Shown piece after piece: positions 1-8,286 of a stretch of DNA of 64,000 bases. The DNA lies in the NCBI RefSeq assembly GCF_003837805.1, contig NZ_RQIT01000009.1, forward strand, positions 124,001-188,000, read 5' to 3'. The notes under the pieces are model-generated. The model saw nothing but the letters and a program-made list of their open reading frames with translations. It made no database searches and had not been told where the DNA came from. Positions within the stretch are counted from its first letter, which is position 1. Every line of letters starts with the position of its first letter. Origin of the DNA: Bradyrhizobium sp. RP6 (GTDB taxonomy: Bacteria; Pseudomonadota; Alphaproteobacteria; Rhizobiales; Xanthobacteraceae). Made by a program: the position numbers and the translations under genes.

Positions 1-1440
1 GGCGTCAGCCTGCGGTGCGCGCATGCCGCGCGCCAGGATGACCAGGAAGAGAATGCCCGATGCCAGCAGAATGAAGCCGCCGATCGCCGAAAGGGTGACG
101 GAGAGCGCCTGCGGCGCGATCGCGGGATCGCCGAAGTCGAAATAGGCCATGCGGCGCGGCATGCCCAAAATGCCGACCCAGTGCCACGGGAAAGTGGTGA
201 CCATCATGCCGACGAACCACAGCCAGAGCTGGATGCGGATCAGCCGGAGATCGAGCAACTCGCGGCCGGTCAGATGCGGCCACAGGTCATAGGCGATCGC
301 GAAATACATGATCACGATGGCGCCGCCGAAGATCAGGTGGAAATGGCCGGTGATCCACTGCGTGTTGTGGATCGATGCATCGAGCTGATAGCTCATGTTG
401 ATGAGGCCGCCGGCGCCGCCGAAGCCGAGCATGACGAACGAGAACGCCAGCGCCAGCATCATCGGATTGTCCCAGGGCAGGGCCCTGATCCAACCGAACA
501 TACCGCGGCCACCACGCAGGCGCGCCGCGATCTCGACGGACGCGCAGATCGTGAACACGGTCAGCAGGGTCGGCAGCGCCACCAGCGCCGTGAAGGCCGA
601 GTGGATGAACTTGAAGCCGGCGCCGACTTGCGGATCGGCAAAGGTGTGGTGCATGCCGATCGGCATCGCCACCACCAGGAACAGGGTGAAGGATATCCGC
701 GCCATGGTGTCGGAATAGACGCGGCCGCCGATCGCGCGCGGCACGATGGTGTAATAGGCGATGTAGGTCGGCATCAGCCAGAAATAGACGATGGCGTGCA
801 GCGTCCAGGAGAAGAACACGCGGGCGAGGCCAGCATCGATCGTGGTCTTCAGCCCCGCTGCGACGGGAATGATCTGCAGGAGCAGCTCGAGCGCGGCACC
901 GACTGCGGTCCAAGCCCACAAATACGAGCCGGCGACATTGGCGAACATCGCCAGCGGCACCGGCGCGCCGGGATGGGCCTTGCGCCAGAGCCGCAGGTTG
1001 ATCGACATCAGCGCGACCCAGATCCAGGAGCCGACCACGACCAGCACCACGCCGAGATAGTAGAAGACGTTGCCGATCAGCGGCGGATAGAAGGTGTAGA
1101 GCACCGAGGCGCGGCCGAGCGCGATCGGGATAATCGCCATGATGCTGCCGGCAACGATGAGCCAGAATCCGGCCCAGGCCCAGCGCACGCCGACCAGACG
1201 CTGCTTCAGCGCTGACTCGCTGATGGCATAGCCGAAACCCATCGCGACCAGGGTCGGGAAGACGTAGCCCATTACCGTGCCGTGCGCGGTCAGCGAACGG
1301 TAATAGAGCTCCGGATTGGAGAGCCAGGTACCGATCGGGCTGCGGATGAACATCTGCCAGGCGCCGAGCGTGAGCGCGACGCCGAATACGGCAAAGGCCA
1401 GCCAGAAATGGGCGAGGATGAGCTTCCTATTGGCCAACAC
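1..1440 (-). CDS. ba3-type cytochrome c oxidase subunit I (C-terminus cut by window edge)
   Basis: Haem-copper oxidase core subunit, a polytopic inner-membrane protein that reduces O2 and pumps protons. About 480 codons are present and the 3' end lies outside the window. The GTG start at 1440 overlaps the end of the subunit II gene and has GGGAGG seven bases upstream; a TTG follows directly at 1437. Visible motifs are AHGTVMGYV (haem ligand helix), a WTLHAIVYFW segment in place of the HPEVY of aa3 oxidases, the MHHTF CuB histidine pair, and TGHFHL near the C-terminus with the remaining haem ligands. The HAIVYFW form points to the B (ba3) family. It is the last visible gene of a minus-strand operon with two cytochromes c. 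Confidence 0.9.
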   Translation of the reverse strand, partial: MLANRKLILAHFWLAFAVFGVALTLGAWQMFIRSPIGTWLSNPELYYRSLTAHGTVMGYVFPTLVAMGFGYAISESALKQRLVGVRWAWAGFWLIVAGSIMAIIPIALGRASVLYTFYPPLIGNVFYYLGVVLVVVGSWIWVALMSINLRLWRKAHPGAPVPLAMFANVAGSYLWAWTAVGAALELLLQIIPVAAGLKTTIDAGLARVFFSWTLHAIVYFWLMPTYIAYYTIVPRAIGGRVYSDTMARISFTLFLVVAMPIGMHHTFADPQVGAGFKFIHSAFTALVALPTLLTVFTICASVEIAARLRGGRGMFGWIRALPWDNPMMLALAFSFVMLGFGGAGGLINMSYQLDASIHNTQWITGHFHLIFGGAIVIMYFAIAYDLWPHLTGRELLDLRLIRIQLWLWFVGMMVTTFPWHWVGILGMPRRMAYFDFGDPAIAPQALSVTLSAIGGFILLASGILFLVILARGMRAPQADA

Positions 1441-1993
1441 AGCTCAGCCTCCCGCCACTCTTCGCACGATCGGCGAATTCGGTCTTGTCGATCACCTTGA
1501 CCTTGCCCCACATTCCCTCGTGGCCGAAACTGCAAAACTCCTGGCAAGGCATCAGATAGTCGCCGGTCTTCGCAAAGTGCATGAGCTGCTCGGAGATGTA
1601 GCCCGGCACCAGCATCGTGTTGACGTTGGTACCCTGGATCAGGATGCCGTGCACGACATCGGCGCTGGTGGCGCGCAGCGTGATCGGGGTGTCCGCGGGC
1701 ACCAGGATGCAGGCCGGCGTGAAGGAATATTGCTGGCCGATCGCACGCACGGTCACATTGCCATTGGTTTCCAGCACGCTGCCGAGATTGCTTTCGACGA
1801 ATTCGCCGGAGAGATGCAACCGCGAAGGATCGGTGGTCTCGACGCGCGGCTGCGGCATCGTCGCGCTGTGGATGCCGGCGAATGCCGCGAGCAGCGCCAT
1901 GCCGACGATGATGATCACGGCAAAGGTCGCCCAGCGCCGCTCGACGCGGGCCGCGACCTCGGCGCTGTCGCGATGGGCTTCCTCTGCGCTCAT
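1427..1993 (-). CDS. Cytochrome c oxidase subunit II with CuA site
   Basis: A 188-residue membrane-anchored electron-entry subunit. One membrane helix lies at about residues 22-42 and is followed by a periplasmic cupredoxin domain. The CuA ligands are visible: His115 in VVHG, then Cys150, Glu152, Cys154, His158 and Met161 in the CQEFCSFGHEGM motif. I chose the ATG at 1993 because it overlaps the stop of the upstream small gene as ATGA and gives a normal N-terminus; upstream in-frame codons would run through that gene. It has only one helix, as in ba3-type enzymes. Translation is probably coupled both to the gene before it and to subunit I after it. Confidence 0.92.
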   Translation of the reverse strand: MSAEEAHRDSAEVAARVERRWATFAVIIIVGMALLAAFAGIHSATMPQPRVETTDPSRLHLSGEFVESNLGSVLETNGNVTVRAIGQQYSFTPACILVPADTPITLRATSADVVHGILIQGTNVNTMLVPGYISEQLMHFAKTGDYLMPCQEFCSFGHEGMWGKVKVIDKTEFADRAKSGGRLSCVGQ

Positions 1994-2169
1994 TGCAGCG
2001 GACCACGGGGCAGGAAGACGAACAGATAGAACGCAAGCCACATCGCGACCACACAGGCCGTGGCGATGCCGGCGAGCAGGATCGCGCCGGTCGGGCCTTG
2101 CGCGACGACCTCGTCGACCGCCTGGTCGGCGGCGGCTGGGCTGGTGGTCGGCGGATCGGAATTGATCAT
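1990..2169 (-). CDS. Small single-helix membrane protein of the ba3 oxidase operon
   Basis: A 59-residue ORF. The N-terminal 28 residues are polar and rich in Ala, Asp and Pro; residues 29-53 form one clear hydrophobic helix ending LFVFLPRG. Its stop overlaps the start of subunit II (ATGA), and it sits 19 bases after the stop of the trihaem cytochrome gene, so it belongs to the operon. By position and topology it could be an accessory oxidase subunit analogous to the one-helix subunit IIa of ba3 oxidases. That role is inference; I recognise no sequence family. Confidence 0.75.
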   Translation of the reverse strand: MINSDPPTTSPAAADQAVDEVVAQGPTGAILLAGIATACVVAMWLAFYLFVFLPRGPLQ

Positions 2170-2188
2170 GACGGATCTCTGGCGCCTC

Positions 2189-3466
2189 TCAGTTCAGCGG
2201 TGCGGAACGCAGCTCGTTGGCCTCGCGCGCCGAGACCGGCGTGCCGCGATTGCCCCAGGCGGTGCGGATGTAGGAGACGACGGCTGCGATCTCATTGTCG
2301 GACAGAAGTCCGGCGAAGGGCGGCATGCCGTAGGGCATCGGATTGCCCTTGGTGCCCGGCGGATAGCCGCCATTGAGCACCATGCGGATCGGATTGACCG
2401 CCGACTGCATCTCGATCGACTGGTTGTTGGCGAGCGGCGGCCAGTGCGGCGGCTTGCCTTCGCCCTGAGTGCCGTGACAGTTCGCGCAGTGCTTGTCGTA
2501 AACGGTCTTGCCGAGGCTGATCAGCAGGCTGCTCTCGGCCGTCGGCAGCCTCGAGCTTGCCGGCGGCGGAGGCGAGGGCTCCGCAATGCTCTTGAGGTAC
2601 ACTGCCATCGCCCTGGTATCCTCGTCGTTCAGATATTGCAGGCTGTTGTGCACGACCTCCGCCATAGGGCCGTAGACCACGCCGCGCATGGAAACGCCGG
2701 TCTGGAGCAGATCGGTGATGTCCTTGATGCTCCAGTCGCCGAGCCCCGCTTCGCGATTTGACGTGAGCGAGGGCGCGTACCAGTTTTGCATCGGGATCAG
2801 GCCGCCCTTGAAGGCTTCCGATTGCGAGGTGCCGCCGAGCGCGTTGATGGGCGAATGGCACATGCCGCAATGGCCGAGGCCTTCCACAAGGTAAGCGCCG
2901 CGATTCCACTCCGCGGATTTGGTCGGGTCAGGTTTGAACTCGCCCTCTGAAAAGTACAACGTGCGCCAGCCGAGGATCAGCTGGCGGTTGGAATAGGGGA
3001 AGCGGAGATCGTGCTCACGATTCCGCTGGTTCACCGGCGGGATTGACTTCAGATAGGCGAAGATCGCGTCAGTATCGGTTCTCGTGACCTTGGTGTAGGA
3101 CGCGAACGGCATCGCCGGATACATCAATCCGCCGTCCGGAAAGCGGCCATAGTGCATCGCCTTGTAGAAGTCTTCGGCAGTCCATTTGCCGATCCCGGTG
3201 TCGCGATCCGACGTGATGTTGGAGGAATACAAGGTGCCGAAAGGCGTCGGCATGGCGCGTCCGCCGGCAAAGATGCGCCCCTCGGGCGCCGTGTGGCAGG
3301 CAATGCAGTCGCCGGCCCGCGCCAGATATTCGCCGCGCGCGACGAGGCTGTCGCCATCGGGGCCGAGCTTTGGCTGCGCCTCAGCGGACGGACCAGTGAA
3401 GAGCAACAGCCCTAAGGCAAGGAGTCGTGACCACGATCGCAATTCCGTCTCCTCAATCCGGTTCAC
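2189..3466 (-). CDS. Trihaem cytochrome c (alcohol dehydrogenase cytochrome-subunit-like)
   Basis: A 425-residue periplasmic cytochrome with a signal peptide at residues 1-30 (hydrophobic LLALGLLLF core, cleavage after SAEA). There are three CxxCH haem sites: C54-H58 (CIACH), C200-H204 (CGMCH) and C327-H331 (CANCH). The spacing and the text around the motifs resemble the cytochrome subunits of membrane alcohol, gluconate and aldehyde dehydrogenases, but no dehydrogenase gene is next to it. It overlaps the preceding c4-like gene by 14 bases. The likely job is to pass electrons to the CuA centre of the oxidase encoded downstream. The substrate side is unknown. Confidence 0.88.
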   Translation of the reverse strand: MNRIEETELRSWSRLLALGLLLFTGPSAEAQPKLGPDGDSLVARGEYLARAGDCIACHTAPEGRIFAGGRAMPTPFGTLYSSNITSDRDTGIGKWTAEDFYKAMHYGRFPDGGLMYPAMPFASYTKVTRTDTDAIFAYLKSIPPVNQRNREHDLRFPYSNRQLILGWRTLYFSEGEFKPDPTKSAEWNRGAYLVEGLGHCGMCHSPINALGGTSQSEAFKGGLIPMQNWYAPSLTSNREAGLGDWSIKDITDLLQTGVSMRGVVYGPMAEVVHNSLQYLNDEDTRAMAVYLKSIAEPSPPPPASSRLPTAESSLLISLGKTVYDKHCANCHGTQGEGKPPHWPPLANNQSIEMQSAVNPIRMVLNGGYPPGTKGNPMPYGMPPFAGLLSDNEIAAVVSYIRTAWGNRGTPVSAREANELRSAPLN

Positions 3467-4163
3467 TGCCGCAGGCGAACGGCAGCACGTACGTGCCTTT
3501 CGGCGCCGGCGCGATGTTCACCGGCGCAGGGCGGCTCGCGAGCCATGCCGCGACCGCCGTCACGTCTTCCTCGGTGAGCCGGGCGGCAACCTGCTGCATG
3601 CAGTCCGGCGCTTTCGCGGTGCGCGTGCCATAACGCCACGCGCCCAACTGCGCGCTAATGTAGCTCGGGCGCAGTCCGAGCAGGCCCGGAATCCCTGGTT
3701 CCATTCCCGTCAAAGTGGGGCCATGGCAGCTTCCGCACGCCGGAATCTGGCGCTGCGGATCGCCGCGTGACACCAGAGACTGGCCGTGCTGCAGCACCTC
3801 CTTGCTTGCATCGCTTGCCGTGACGGGCGGCAGAGGCGGATGCTGATCCGCGAAATAGTCCGCCATCTGCTGCAGGTACGGATCGGGGAGGAATTCCAGC
3901 AAATAGTTCATCGGCGGATATTTTCGCCGGCCATTCTTGAAGGCAAGAAGCTGGTTGTAGAGATAGCCGGCCGGCTTGCCGGCAAGCCGCGGGAAATAGA
4001 CGTCGCTGGTGCCTTCGCCTTGATTGCCGTGACAGGGCGTGCAGGCCTCGACTCGTGCCGCCATCGTGTCCGGCGGCTGATTGACCGTTTGTGCGGCCGC
4101 ATCATCGAACGCGGCCAGCGTGGCAATGGCCAGAGCAGTGGTGCGAGCGAACACTCTCGTCAC
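3453..4163 (-). CDS. Dihaem c4-type cytochrome
   Basis: A 236-residue periplasmic cytochrome with a signal peptide ending at about DAAAQ (residue 25) and two CxxCH sites, C41-H45 (CTPCH) and C143-H147 (CGSCH). The two-domain layout with similar halves is that of cytochrome c4. It is the first gene of the five-gene oxidase operon, so the promoter should lie upstream of 4163. Cytochrome c4 proteins commonly donate electrons to cbb3 or ba3 oxidases, and the neighbourhood fits that role. The gene product may work with the trihaem cytochrome as a relay; that is inference. Confidence 0.88.
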   Translation of the reverse strand: MTRVFARTTALAIATLAAFDDAAAQTVNQPPDTMAARVEACTPCHGNQGEGTSDVYFPRLAGKPAGYLYNQLLAFKNGRRKYPPMNYLLEFLPDPYLQQMADYFADQHPPLPPVTASDASKEVLQHGQSLVSRGDPQRQIPACGSCHGPTLTGMEPGIPGLLGLRPSYISAQLGAWRYGTRTAKAPDCMQQVAARLTEEDVTAVAAWLASRPAPVNIAPAPKGTYVLPFACGSEPD

Positions 4164-5129
4164 ACTCCAAGAACAGGACCGGTTGATTCCGGATCACAAC
4201 GTAGCGAAGCATTATTGCGCCAATATGGTCCCGCGCAAGATCGAGCACACGCGATACGTTTGGTTGCGGCCTTCGCAGGTGCGATCACGATCGAATTCGA
4301 CAAAACTTGCGTGTTTTTTGAAAATTGGACATGACGCTGCGCTCTCGCGACAGTTCCTGCCCAAGTTCTCGCGCGGTCATGGCCCTCCGATGTCAGGGGG
4401 CGCAGGGAAGACCGGGTGCCGGCCGGGCACCCACGGTCCACTGTGCGAAGTCTGCGCTACGAGAAGCTGCACAGCGGCATACAGGTGAAGCCAAACATCC
4501 GGCCTTCCCTGCGCAGTGGTTTGATGCCGAGTTCTCCCCGGGGAGCGATGCACTATTGCCCCCGTCGCCTTGCGGATGGCTGATGCGCGCGCCCGGTCGG
4601 GCCGCCACATCACCGCAAGACTTGGCGCACAGACCCCGGGCGCCAGGACGACACGGTTTTGCCATACGCAGATCACACCGGTCGTGTGCGCGAAGACCTG
4701 TCGCTCACGGTTGCCCGCCCTGCGATGTCTCTCGCGCCGATGTGACTAGCGTCCACCGCAGCTCACCCCGCGTGTCGTGACGATCGCGATACGCCCCTCT
4801 GACCGGGATGAGGTGGCGCAGGAATACGCGGAAGCCGAATTTCGGTTAAGTGGAATATATTCGCGCGCGCCGATTGACCCGGCGATTGCGTGTTTTGGCC
4901 GACAGGCAGCACAAGGACTGGTAGGCACGGCTGTTACGCGCAGGCCGCCGCCCACAATCAAGGAGTTATACTGCCTGCGGCGCGAATGTGACGCCTGTCG
5001 GCTGCGCCAGACGTGGAGCAGCGACGGAACACCCCTTGCCGCGACCGGTACAGATGTAAGGGGTGTATTTCATGACATGTTCAACTACAATCCGAGTCGG
5101 GCGCGGGGGCTTGGAGCTGGACTGGACAG
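4164..5129. other. 966-base stretch without a convincing gene; part looks like a dispersed intergenic sequence
   Basis: The predicted reading frames here are short, arginine-rich and in conflict with each other, which is typical of non-coding high-GC DNA. A perfect hairpin (GGGTGCC stem, five-base loop) lies at 4414-4432. From memory, sequence like 4440-4860 occurs in many copies between genes of Bradyrhizobium genomes and has been mis-annotated as small hypothetical proteins; I could not check this here. The left end should carry the promoter of the cytochrome operon, but I see no clear -35/-10 pair. Confidence 0.5.
4414..4432. repeat. Perfect GC-rich hairpin in non-coding region
   Basis: GGGTGCC and GGCACCC flank a five-base loop. 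It lies in the middle of the long gene-free stretch and is not followed by a T run, so it is not a standard terminator. It may be a stem of a larger structured element. Confidence 0.6.
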
Positions 5130-5309
5130 ATGGCGCGCTGGAAGCAATCGTGGACCGAGGAGGACCTCAACCGGCTCAGGGAGCTTGCAGGCACCAAGCC
5201 GATTGCGACGATCGCGAAAGAGCTCGGACGGACCACGGGGACGGTTCTCGCGAAGGCGATCGAGCAAAAGCTCCCAATCATCTATCGTATCGGGCGAGCG
5301 GCACAATAA
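5130..5309 (+). CDS. Small Myb/SANT-like HTH protein
   Basis: A 59-residue ORF starting with ATG. The sequence runs WTEEDLNRLRELAG, then PIATIAKELGRT, then GTVLAKA. This is the pattern of a compact SANT/Myb-like or terminase-small-subunit-like helix-turn-helix, with Trp at the front, an acidic EED, and a second helix reading TIAKELGRT. It ends soon after the recognition helix, so it is a bare DNA-binding module. I recall similar tiny proteins as common in Bradyrhizobium. There is no obvious partner gene, and its target is unknown. Confidence 0.7.
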   Translation: MARWKQSWTEEDLNRLRELAGTKPIATIAKELGRTTGTVLAKAIEQKLPIIYRIGRAAQ

Positions 5310-5326
5310 CGGGACTCGCGGCCCAC

Positions 5327-5340
5327 CTGGAATATTCCAG
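5327..5340. promoter_or_regulatory. Perfect 14-base palindrome, candidate operator
   Basis: CTGGAATATTCCAG lies 18 bases after the small HTH gene and 134 bases before the MscS gene. It is a perfect dyad with an AT-rich centre, suited to binding a dimeric regulator. Function is inferred from symmetry alone. Confidence 0.3.
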
Positions 5341-5473
5341 CCGGTCAGCGCCGGGTTTCACGTCGCTTCCACCTATGCGATCCCGCGGCAGGCCCTTGAC
5401 GATTGGCAAGCTCCCAAACCGGATCATTTTCCGCGACGGCGAGTTCTCAACCGATTGCCCGACTGGAGCCGCC

Positions 5474-6253
5474 ATGACCATCAATTTCGACACGCTGAAA
5501 GCTTCGCTCGTTCTCTATGGGCTGAACGCGATCTATGCGATCCTGCTGCTTGCGGTCGGCTGGTATCTGTCCGGCGCGATGCAGCGTTTCGTCACGCGCG
5601 TCTTGAGCGTCACGCACCGCGTCGATCCGCTGGTGACGTTGTTCGTGGGTAGCCTCGCGCGCTATGGCGTGCTCGCGGTGGTCGGCATCGCCGTGCTGCA
5701 GCTCTTTGGCATCCAGACCGCAAGCCTCGTCGCCGTGCTGGGCGCGACATCTCTCGCCATTGGCCTGGCGCTACAGGGCACGCTCTCCAACCTCGCCGCC
5801 GGCGTGATGCTGCTGTTGTTTCGGCCCTTTCGCATCGGCGACGACGTCGAGGTCGCCGGCAAGGCGGGCAAGGTGAGATCGCTGTCGCTGTTCATGACCG
5901 AGCTCGTCGCGGCCGATAACACGCAGATCCTGCTGCCGAACGGGCAGGTGTGGGGTGCAGCGATCGTCAACCACAGCGCCTATCCCGGCACGGGCGAGGT
6001 CAAGGTGGCGTTTCCGGTCCCGGCCGGTGCCGCTGCGGCGCTGGCCGATCGCATGCTGGAGGAGCTGCGCAATGACTCCCGCATGGACGATCAGGCTGCG
6101 CCTGCCGTCAACATCTCCAGAGTGGTCGATGTCGCCAATCCGGCGTCGCCGATCCTGGAATTGACGGTTAGTGCGAAGGCCAAGCCGTCACAGGCGGACG
6201 CGGTCAGGCAGTGCGTGCTCGACCACGCCAGCGCGCTGCTCGCGGCGGCGTAG
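5474..6253 (+). CDS. MscS-family small-conductance mechanosensitive channel
   Basis: A 259-residue inner-membrane channel that relieves osmotic pressure. Three membrane helices cover roughly residues 12-35, 55-78 and 82-115; the last is the glycine/alanine-rich pore helix (GATSLAIGLALQGTLSNLAAG). A beta domain follows (FRPFRIGDDVEV, then LLPNGQVWG), and an alpha/beta C-terminal domain. The length is close to E. coli MscS. I chose the ATG at 5474 because longer in-frame starts cross sequence that is not protein-like. It ends 22 bases before the convergent cinA gene. Confidence 0.9.
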   Translation: MTINFDTLKASLVLYGLNAIYAILLLAVGWYLSGAMQRFVTRVLSVTHRVDPLVTLFVGSLARYGVLAVVGIAVLQLFGIQTASLVAVLGATSLAIGLALQGTLSNLAAGVMLLLFRPFRIGDDVEVAGKAGKVRSLSLFMTELVAADNTQILLPNGQVWGAAIVNHSAYPGTGEVKVAFPVPAGAAAALADRMLEELRNDSRMDDQAAPAVNISRVVDVANPASPILELTVSAKAKPSQADAVRQCVLDHASALLAAA

Positions 6254-6274
6254 GCGTTTCGGCGGCGCTGTCGT

Positions 6275-6883
6275 TCAGCCTCGCGGCGCCCGCGGCGGCC
6301 TGCGCTTCACCGCATGCCGGCGCGGAGAGCGGGTCACGCGCGGTCGCAGGCGGCTGGCGGCGGTGCGCTGCGGCTTGGCTGCGACTTGCGGCCCGCGGGC
6401 GAGCTCCATCAGCATGCGCAGCGCTTCGACCACCGAGCGGGCGCGAACTGCGCTGCGGCCGATGGCGCCGAAGCGGTGCTCGCGATGGATGATGCGACCG
6501 TCGCGCGCGGCGGCGGCGAAGTGCACGAGACCGACCGGCTTGCCGGGCGTGGCGCCGCCGGGGCCGGCGATGCCGGTGATGGCGACGGCGAGATCGACAT
6601 CGGCACGCTCCAGTGCGCCGATGGCCATCGCGGTCGCGGTCTCCTTGCTGACCGCGCCGAAATTCGTCAACGTGCTCGCTTCGACGCCAAGCATCGCGCG
6701 CTTGGCGTCGTTGGAATAGGTGACAAAGCCGCGGTCAATGACGTCAGACGAGCCGGGGATGTCGGTCAGCGCGCCGGCAACGAGGCCGCCGGTGCAGGAT
6801 TCCGCAGTCGCGATCGTCAGCTTGCGCATCCGGCATAGATCGAGCAGCGAGCGGGAGAGGGCGCGTGCATCGCTGCCGCCCAT
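6275..6883 (-). CDS. cinA: CinA-family nicotinamide-nucleotide amidase
   Basis: A 202-residue protein of the C-terminal CinA (PncC) family, which deamidates NMN to nicotinate mononucleotide in the cytoplasm to recycle pyridine nucleotides. The family marks ATAESCTGG (residues 24-32) and GIAGPGG are present. The last 35 residues are a basic tail rich in Arg and Pro that is not part of the fold. Only the amidase domain is present; the N-terminal MoCF-like half of long CinA proteins is absent. It lies 3 bases after ispDF on the same strand and is likely co-transcribed with it. Confidence 0.88.
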   Translation of the reverse strand: MGGSDARALSRSLLDLCRMRKLTIATAESCTGGLVAGALTDIPGSSDVIDRGFVTYSNDAKRAMLGVEASTLTNFGAVSKETATAMAIGALERADVDLAVAITGIAGPGGATPGKPVGLVHFAAAARDGRIIHREHRFGAIGRSAVRARSVVEALRMLMELARGPQVAAKPQRTAASRLRPRVTRSPRRHAVKRRPPRAPRG

Positions 6884-6886
6884 GGC

Positions 6887-8092
6887 CTAGACGCTCCAGG
6901 TCTTTTCGCTAAACGGCAGGCGGATGGTGGCGCTCGCGGTGGCCGCGATGCCCTCCTCACGCCCGGTGAAGCCGAGGCGCTCGCTGGTCGTCGCCTTCAC
7001 CGCGACGCGGGAGATATCGACGCCGGAGATCTCAGCGATGCGCGCGCGCATGGCGTCCCGCAAGGGGCCGATCTTCGGCCGCTCGCAGATCAGCGTCACC
7101 TCGAGATTGGCGACGCGGCCGCCGCGCTGGGCGACGCGCTCGATGGCGTATTTCAGGAACTGGTCGGAGGAGGCACCCTTCCATTTCGCATCGCTCGGCG
7201 GGAAGTGCGAGCCGATGTCGCCGTCGGCCAATGCGCCGAGAATGGCGTCGACCAGCGCATGCAGGCCGACATCGCCGTCGGAATGGGCCAGGAACCCCTT
7301 GGTGTGCGGCACGCGCACGCCGCAGATCATGACATGGTCGCCTTCGCCGAAGGCGTGCACGTCATAGCCGGTGCCGGTCCTGATGTCGCCGAGCAGGGCG
7401 GCCAGGCGCGCTTCCTCGCGCACGAAATCCTCGGGAGTGGTGAGCTTCATGTTGGCAACATCGCCTTCAAAGGTTGCGACCGTCAATCCCGCCCATTCGG
7501 CAATCGCGGCATCGTCGGTGAAATCAGAGCGCCCGTCCTTCGCCGCGCGACGATGCGCCTCGAGGATGACGTCGAAACGAAAGGATTGCGGCGTCTGCGC
7601 GATTCTGAGGCGCGCCCGCTCCGGCGTGTCCTCGACATTGCCGTCCTCGCCGGTGAGCTTGATGGTGTCAGTGACGGGAACGACCGGGATCGCAGCGCCA
7701 GTGCGGCCCGCCGCTTCGATCGCGCGCGAGATCACGCCTGCCGAGACGAAGGGGCGGGCGGCATCGTGGATCAGCACGATGTCCGGCTCGTGCTTCGCCA
7801 GCGCTTCGAGGCCGGCGAGCACCGATGCCTGACGGGTGGCGCCGCCATTGGTCGGCGGCTCGTGCCTCAGCCCTGTGACCGCTGCGGTGAACATGACGTT
7901 GTCGTCGGGGTTCACCACCGGCTGCACCGCTGATACCTCCGGGTGATGGCTGAATGCCTCCATGGCGCGATAGATCACCGGCACGCCGCCGATCTCGCGG
8001 TATTGCTTCGGCCCGCCGGCGCCTGCACGCAGTCCACGCCCGGCTGCGACGAGGACGACTGCGGTGCGCTGTGATTTCGCCATAGGACTCAA
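6887..8092 (-). CDS. ispDF: Bifunctional IspD/IspF enzyme of the MEP isoprenoid pathway
   Basis: A 401-residue fusion. The N-terminal part (about 1-235) is 2-C-methyl-D-erythritol 4-phosphate cytidylyltransferase, with the nucleotide-binding loop VAAGRGLRAG and a following PKQY. The C-terminal part (about 240-401) is 2-C-methyl-D-erythritol 2,4-cyclodiphosphate synthase, with the metal-site Asp-His in TGYDVHAFGEGD, and AHSDGDVGLHALVDA and DIGSHFPP. Fusion of the two enzymes is usual in alphaproteobacteria. The gene is divergent from dusB, and the shared 194-base region holds promoter-like elements. Confidence 0.95.
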   Translation of the reverse strand: MSPMAKSQRTAVVLVAAGRGLRAGAGGPKQYREIGGVPVIYRAMEAFSHHPEVSAVQPVVNPDDNVMFTAAVTGLRHEPPTNGGATRQASVLAGLEALAKHEPDIVLIHDAARPFVSAGVISRAIEAAGRTGAAIPVVPVTDTIKLTGEDGNVEDTPERARLRIAQTPQSFRFDVILEAHRRAAKDGRSDFTDDAAIAEWAGLTVATFEGDVANMKLTTPEDFVREEARLAALLGDIRTGTGYDVHAFGEGDHVMICGVRVPHTKGFLAHSDGDVGLHALVDAILGALADGDIGSHFPPSDAKWKGASSDQFLKYAIERVAQRGGRVANLEVTLICERPKIGPLRDAMRARIAEISGVDISRVAVKATTSERLGFTGREEGIAATASATIRLPFSEKTWSV

Positions 8093-8170
8093 TTACTCAG
8101 TTGCTCATCAAGGAGTCGGGGAGGGGATTGCCGGCATGCCTCTAGCACGGCAGGCCCGCAAAAAAAGGGG

Positions 8171-8192
8171 GTTTCCCCTGATTGTGGGAAAC
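8171..8192. promoter_or_regulatory. Inverted repeat between ispDF and dusB
   Basis: GTTTCCC and GGGAAAC form a perfect 7-base dyad with an 8-base centre. It lies between two divergent genes, about 20 bases upstream of a promoter-like pair for dusB. It could be an operator or an RNA hairpin in the ispDF leader. This is symmetry evidence only. Confidence 0.35.
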
Positions 8193-8212
8193 AGCATTTT
8201 GCTGCACTGCAC

Positions 8213-8240
8213 TTGAAAGATTTGCAGAACTGTCTAAACT
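8213..8240 (+). promoter_or_regulatory. Candidate sigma-70-type promoter for dusB-ntrBC
   Basis: TTGAAA (one mismatch to TTGACA) and TAAACT (two mismatches to TATAAT) are separated by 16 bases and lie about 46 bases before the dusB start. The position fits transcription of the dusB-ntrB-ntrC operon. Confidence 0.4.
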
Positions 8241-8286
8241 GTAGGCATGACGCTTGACTGCACAAGAATTGTGCGCAAGATAGATC

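Noticed and set aside
181..1215. 344-codon plus-strand frame at the left edge
   Set aside because: It is antisense to the oxidase subunit I gene, whose haem and copper ligand motifs are clear.
4777..5652. 291-codon plus-strand frame
   Set aside because: It mixes non-coding sequence with an out-of-frame reading of the MscS gene and has no domain.
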